A stretch of DNA of 16,009 nucleotides from Bdellovibrio sp. (lineage in GTDB: Bacteria > Bdellovibrionota > Bdellovibrionia > Bdellovibrionales > UBA1609). A model generated the notes under the pieces. The model was not told the DNA's origin. It worked only from the letters and a program-made list of their open reading frames with translations, and made no database searches. The translations under genes were made by a program, and so were the position numbers. The stretch covers positions 1 through 16,009 of the forward strand of contig RFKI01000040.1 of the NCBI GenBank assembly GCA_003694355.1, in the 5' to 3' direction. Below, in pieces: positions 13,255-16,009 of the stretch; position 1 is the stretch's first letter, and each line of letters starts with the position of its first letter.

Positions 13255-15588
13255 TTACTTTTTTATTTGAGCTAAAACTTCAAAAGGGTTATTGAAAGGC
13301 TTGCTCTGAGGCCGCCTTTTAGACTTTGGAGAAGACTTTTTCCCTGATGGCTTCTTGGGTTTTGCGGCAACCTTCTTTTTAGAACGAACGGAAACAGAGG
13401 AGCCAGTTTTTTTCTGATCCAAAATTGTGGACAAAGAAATTTGTTTTTTATCTTTATCCACTTTAATCACTTTGACCTTAACAACATCCCCTGGATGAAA
13501 GATTAACTGAGGCTCCCGAACAAATTTATGCTTCATTTCAGAAACATGCACGAGCCCATCTTGATGAACACCAATATCCACAAAAGCCCCAAAATTAGTC
13601 ACATTTGTCACTATGCCTGGACAAATCATCCCTTCTTTAAGGTCTTCGATATCATGGATATCTTCTCGGAACTTGAACACCTTAAAGGGATCTCTTGGGT
13701 CCCTTCCTGGGCGCTTAAGTTCTTTTAAAATATCATCAAAAGTATATTCCCCTATTAGATTAGCCCACTTTTTACGAAGTGGCCTCAATGGAGAAACGTC
13801 TTTTCCTAAAACTTCTCCCAGAGAAACACCTGCCTCCTGAAGCAAATCCTTAACCGCCGCATATCGTTCAGGATGAATCCCTGTGGCATCCAATGGAACC
13901 TTTCCCCCTGGAATCCTTAAGAAACCTGCAGCCTGCTCAAATGACTTTGACGACAATTGCGGAACCGATAAAAGCTCCTGCCGATCTTGAAACAACCCCT
14001 TTTTCTTGCGATAAGCCACTATGTTCTTGGCTAATTGAGGACCAATTCCTGAAACATATCTTAAAAGCTCTTCAGAGGCTGTATTCACATCCACGCCCAC
14101 ACTATTTACACAGGACTCTACCACTGCATGCAAAGATTTCTTTAATAAAGATTGTGAAACATCATGCTGATACTGCCCAACTCCAATGCTCTTGGGATCT
14201 ATTTTTACAAGTTCAGCCAGAGGATCTTGCAGGCGACGACAAATGGAAATGGCTCCACGAACAGTCACATCAAGATCCGGAAATTCCTTTGCCGCCACCT
14301 CTGAAGCCGAATACACACTGGCCCCCGCCTCATTCACCATGATAACGGGCACATCCTCTTTACCTAAGTCTTTTAAAATTTTACGAATGAACCTTTCAGC
14401 CTCTCTTCCTCCTGTTCCATTACCCACAGCAATGGCATCAATATGAATTTGTTTAAAAACCTCTTCAAATAGCTTCTTTCCCTTTTCTTCTGCCTTTTCT
14501 CCTAAGATATGTAGCACAGTATGAGAGATAAATTGACCATTCTTATCAACCAATGCCACCTTGCAACCTGTCCGAAGACCAGGATCAACCCCCAAAACCA
14601 CTTTTGCCCCAAAAGGACTTGCCATAAGAACACGTCGTAAGTTATCTGCAAAAACCTTAACAGCCGCCTCATCCGCTTTCTCTTTTAAGAAGCGATGAAG
14701 CTCATTAGACACTGATGGAATAACGTGGATAGTAAGAGCCATTTTTGCCGTCTCCAACAAAAAGTCCCTGGCTGGAGATTTTTCATTAGGACAAGCGGCC
14801 TTTTCAAAGGCTTTTAATAAAGGCGTTTCATCCACTTCTAAAGTGACCTTGAGTTCTCCTTCTTGCCACCCTCTGCGAAGAGCCAGATAGCGATGTGAAG
14901 CTTTCGGTTGCTGAAGAGATTGCACCGACTCTGAAAAGTCAGCATACATTTCATACTTGGAATGGGGTTTAAATTTGGTTGTTTTTTTGCTAACAACCTT
15001 AGCTTCTTTAAAAAAAGTTTCTCTCACTTTTTTTCTTAGCTCTGTATTATAGTTCAGTCTTTCAATTAAAATATGTTGAGCTCCTCGAAGCACCTCTGCA
15101 TAAGTAACAAACCCCGCCTGAGGATTTACATATTCTTTGGCTTTAACCGCCAAATCCACCTGTCCTGCTGCAGCTTCTCTACCCAGATTCCAAATCCAGT
15201 CTGCTAATGGCTGAAGACCGGCATCCTTCGCTATTTTGGCTTTTGTTTTTTTCTTCTTTTTAAAAGGCCTATACAACTCTTCAATAACCGCAAGGTCATC
15301 ACTTTCTTCTATCTGCTTTTTGAGATCCTCTGTTAAAGCTCCCTGTTTTTTAATCTCCTCAAGAACAAAAGCCTTTCTTTGCGAAACCGTTTTCCACTTT
15401 TCATAAGCGTTTAATATATCTCGTATCTGAAACTCGTTTAAATTGCCGGTTCTTTCTTTCCTATAACGAGCCATAAAGGGAACTGTGGCCCCTTCTTCAT
15501 GCAAATGGAGAACGGCTTCTATGGACGGAGCCTTAATTTGAGGAAGATGTTTTGAAGTGTATTTATAAAACTCTTGAGAAACTTTCAT
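13255..15588 (-). CDS. tex: Tex family S1 RNA-binding transcription accessory protein
   Basis: Tex is a conserved cytoplasmic nucleic-acid-binding protein, related to eukaryotic Spt6, thought to act on transcription and RNA turnover. The 777 residues show the full family order: Tex N-terminal helical domain (1-200, with PFMARYRKERTG at 37-48), YqgF/RNase H-like domain (about 329-450, starting VVLGVDPGLRTG), helix-hairpin-helix region (about 498-560, with VDVNTASEELLRYVSGIGP), and S1 domain (about 652-722, with GIVTNVTNFGAFVDIG). A Lys/Arg/Pro/Ser-rich tail (about 726-764) probably adds RNA binding. The ATG at 15588 lies 14 bases after the infA stop and lacks a clear ribosome binding site, so translation may depend on infA. 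Confidence 0.96.
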   Translation of the reverse strand: MKVSQEFYKYTSKHLPQIKAPSIEAVLHLHEEGATVPFMARYRKERTGNLNEFQIRDILNAYEKWKTVSQRKAFVLEEIKKQGALTEDLKKQIEESDDLAVIEELYRPFKKKKKTKAKIAKDAGLQPLADWIWNLGREAAAGQVDLAVKAKEYVNPQAGFVTYAEVLRGAQHILIERLNYNTELRKKVRETFFKEAKVVSKKTTKFKPHSKYEMYADFSESVQSLQQPKASHRYLALRRGWQEGELKVTLEVDETPLLKAFEKAACPNEKSPARDFLLETAKMALTIHVIPSVSNELHRFLKEKADEAAVKVFADNLRRVLMASPFGAKVVLGVDPGLRTGCKVALVDKNGQFISHTVLHILGEKAEEKGKKLFEEVFKQIHIDAIAVGNGTGGREAERFIRKILKDLGKEDVPVIMVNEAGASVYSASEVAAKEFPDLDVTVRGAISICRRLQDPLAELVKIDPKSIGVGQYQHDVSQSLLKKSLHAVVESCVNSVGVDVNTASEELLRYVSGIGPQLAKNIVAYRKKKGLFQDRQELLSVPQLSSKSFEQAAGFLRIPGGKVPLDATGIHPERYAAVKDLLQEAGVSLGEVLGKDVSPLRPLRKKWANLIGEYTFDDILKELKRPGRDPRDPFKVFKFREDIHDIEDLKEGMICPGIVTNVTNFGAFVDIGVHQDGLVHVSEMKHKFVREPQLIFHPGDVVKVKVIKVDKDKKQISLSTILDQKKTGSSVSVRSKKKVAAKPKKPSGKKSSPKSKRRPQSKPFNNPFEVLAQIKK

Positions 15589-15602
15589 ATTGGCTATTAT
15601 GG

Positions 15603-15821
15603 TTATTTATGTCTATACATGATCAACCCATGGGTTGGGTCGTAAGGCGAAACTCCAACTGTGACTCGGTCTCCAACAACAACCCGAATGTTAAACCGCC
15701 GCATTTTTCCACAAAGCTTGGCTTTAATTTGCAGTCCATTATCTAACTCTACCTTGTAGAGTCCTCCGGCTCCCGCATCTACTACCTTTCCTTCCAATTG
15801 AGTCAAGTCATCTTTTGCCAT
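15603..15821 (-). CDS. infA: Translation initiation factor IF-1
   Basis: IF-1 is an OB-fold protein that occupies the ribosomal A site during initiation. The 72-residue length is exactly typical. Family marks: MAKDD start, LEGKVVDAG strand, KVELDNGLQIKAKLCGKMRRF (GKMR core), IRVVVGDRVTVGVSPYDPTHGLIMYR. A glycine pair (AGAGGLYK) replaces the more usual LPNT-type loop. The ATG is preceded by AAAGAG at three bases and GGGG further up, so the ribosome binding site is weak. It stands between an unknown gene (20 bases upstream) and tex (14 bases downstream) on the same strand. Confidence 0.96.
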   Translation of the reverse strand: MAKDDLTQLEGKVVDAGAGGLYKVELDNGLQIKAKLCGKMRRFNIRVVVGDRVTVGVSPYDPTHGLIMYRHK

Positions 15822-15841
15822 AGGCTCTTTTTATCCCCTTT

Positions 15842-16009
15842 TTATGATTTATAGTTAGAAATTAAAATACGAATACCATCTTCAAATAACACTTCTAAAC
15901 GATCATTAACATTACTTAAAATATAACCCCAGCCAAGAGTTTTATGTTGTATGGCCGTCATCGGTTGGTATTGATTGCGCATATTATATTCAGGTTTCTG
16001 AATATAATA
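15842..16009 (-). CDS. C-terminal end of an unknown gene (cut by right edge)
   Basis: The minus strand is open from the right edge to TAA at 15844-15842, giving 55 residues. The last ~35 (QHKTLGWGYILSNVNDRLEV followed by LFEDGIRILISNY) look like a small beta-barrel, resembling the short DUF3553-type module at the end of some UvrD-like and other proteins: H-x-TLGWG, then a strand, then FEDG. That resemblance is from memory and tentative. An ATG at 15982 could start a 46-residue protein, but it has no ribosome binding site, so I favour a longer protein entering from outside. It lies 20 bases before infA and is probably in the same transcript. Confidence 0.6.
   Translation of the reverse strand, partial: YYIQKPEYNMRNQYQPMTAIQHKTLGWGYILSNVNDRLEVLFEDGIRILISNYKS
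15982..16009. repeat. Perfect 12-bp inverted repeat at the very end of the sequence
   Basis: TATTATATTCAG (15982-15993) and CTGAATATAATA (15998-16009) are exact reverse complements around the loop GTTT. The right arm ends on the last base of the window, so the repeat may extend further. Confidence 0.85.

Noticed and set aside
13893..14342. 149-codon plus-strand frame opposite tex
   Set aside because: It lies wholly inside a full-length, well-conserved tex frame and has no start signal or recognisable domain.

Overview
The window is AT-rich chromosomal DNA from a Gram-negative bacterium. The best guess is a member of the former Deltaproteobacteria, such as a Bdellovibrionota-like lineage. The main reason is the gene order ABC ATPase - ABC permease - prepilin peptidase - pilM - pilN - pilO - pilP - pilQ, which is the pilH-pilI-pilD-pilM-N-O-P-Q order described in Myxococcus xanthus. 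Supporting reasons are the low GC and the cell-surface lipoproteins with long low-complexity linkers. The assignment is an inference from synteny and style; no search was possible.

Left part (1-5519). A gene cut by the left edge runs leftwards behind a very strong ribosome binding site. Next is a rightward 611-residue lipoprotein with a von Willebrand A-type domain carried on a long Pro/Asp-rich stalk of tandem repeats. A hairpin terminator, a leftward tRNA-Ala(TGC) without encoded CCA, and a small leftward cupin gene follow. Then come a rightward unknown 172-residue protein (TTG start), a leftward rarA (AAA+ ATPase of stalled-fork maintenance), and a rightward 171-residue secreted or lipid-anchored beta-rich protein of unknown role. 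These are mostly single-gene units with their own promoters.

Right part (5648-16009). Everything is on the minus strand, so transcription runs from the right edge towards 5648: the end of an unknown gene, infA (IF-1), tex, pilH, pilI, pilD, then a strong promoter, then pilM, pilN, pilO, pilP, pilQ. The pilM-N-O-P genes are coupled by one-base stop/start overlaps. Together they supply the prepilin peptidase (PilD), the cytoplasmic ring (PilM), the inner-membrane alignment complex (PilN, PilO, PilP) and the outer-membrane secretin (PilQ) of a type IVa pilus. PilH/PilI are an ABC exporter linked in Myxococcus to pilus assembly. No pilin, motor ATPase or platform gene lies in the window.

No wholly new system is evident. 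The most unusual points are the long acidic tract inserted in PilQ, the apparent swap of membrane anchors between PilQ (Cys lipobox) and PilP (transmembrane helix), the expanding 114-bp repeats in the VWA lipoprotein, a near-palindrome sitting on the pilM promoter, a possibly leaderless pilH start, and a perfect inverted repeat exactly at the right end of the sequence. Three starts differ from the longest reading frame: rarA (ATG at 4878), pilD (TTG at 11574), and the unknown gene at 3026 (TTG).
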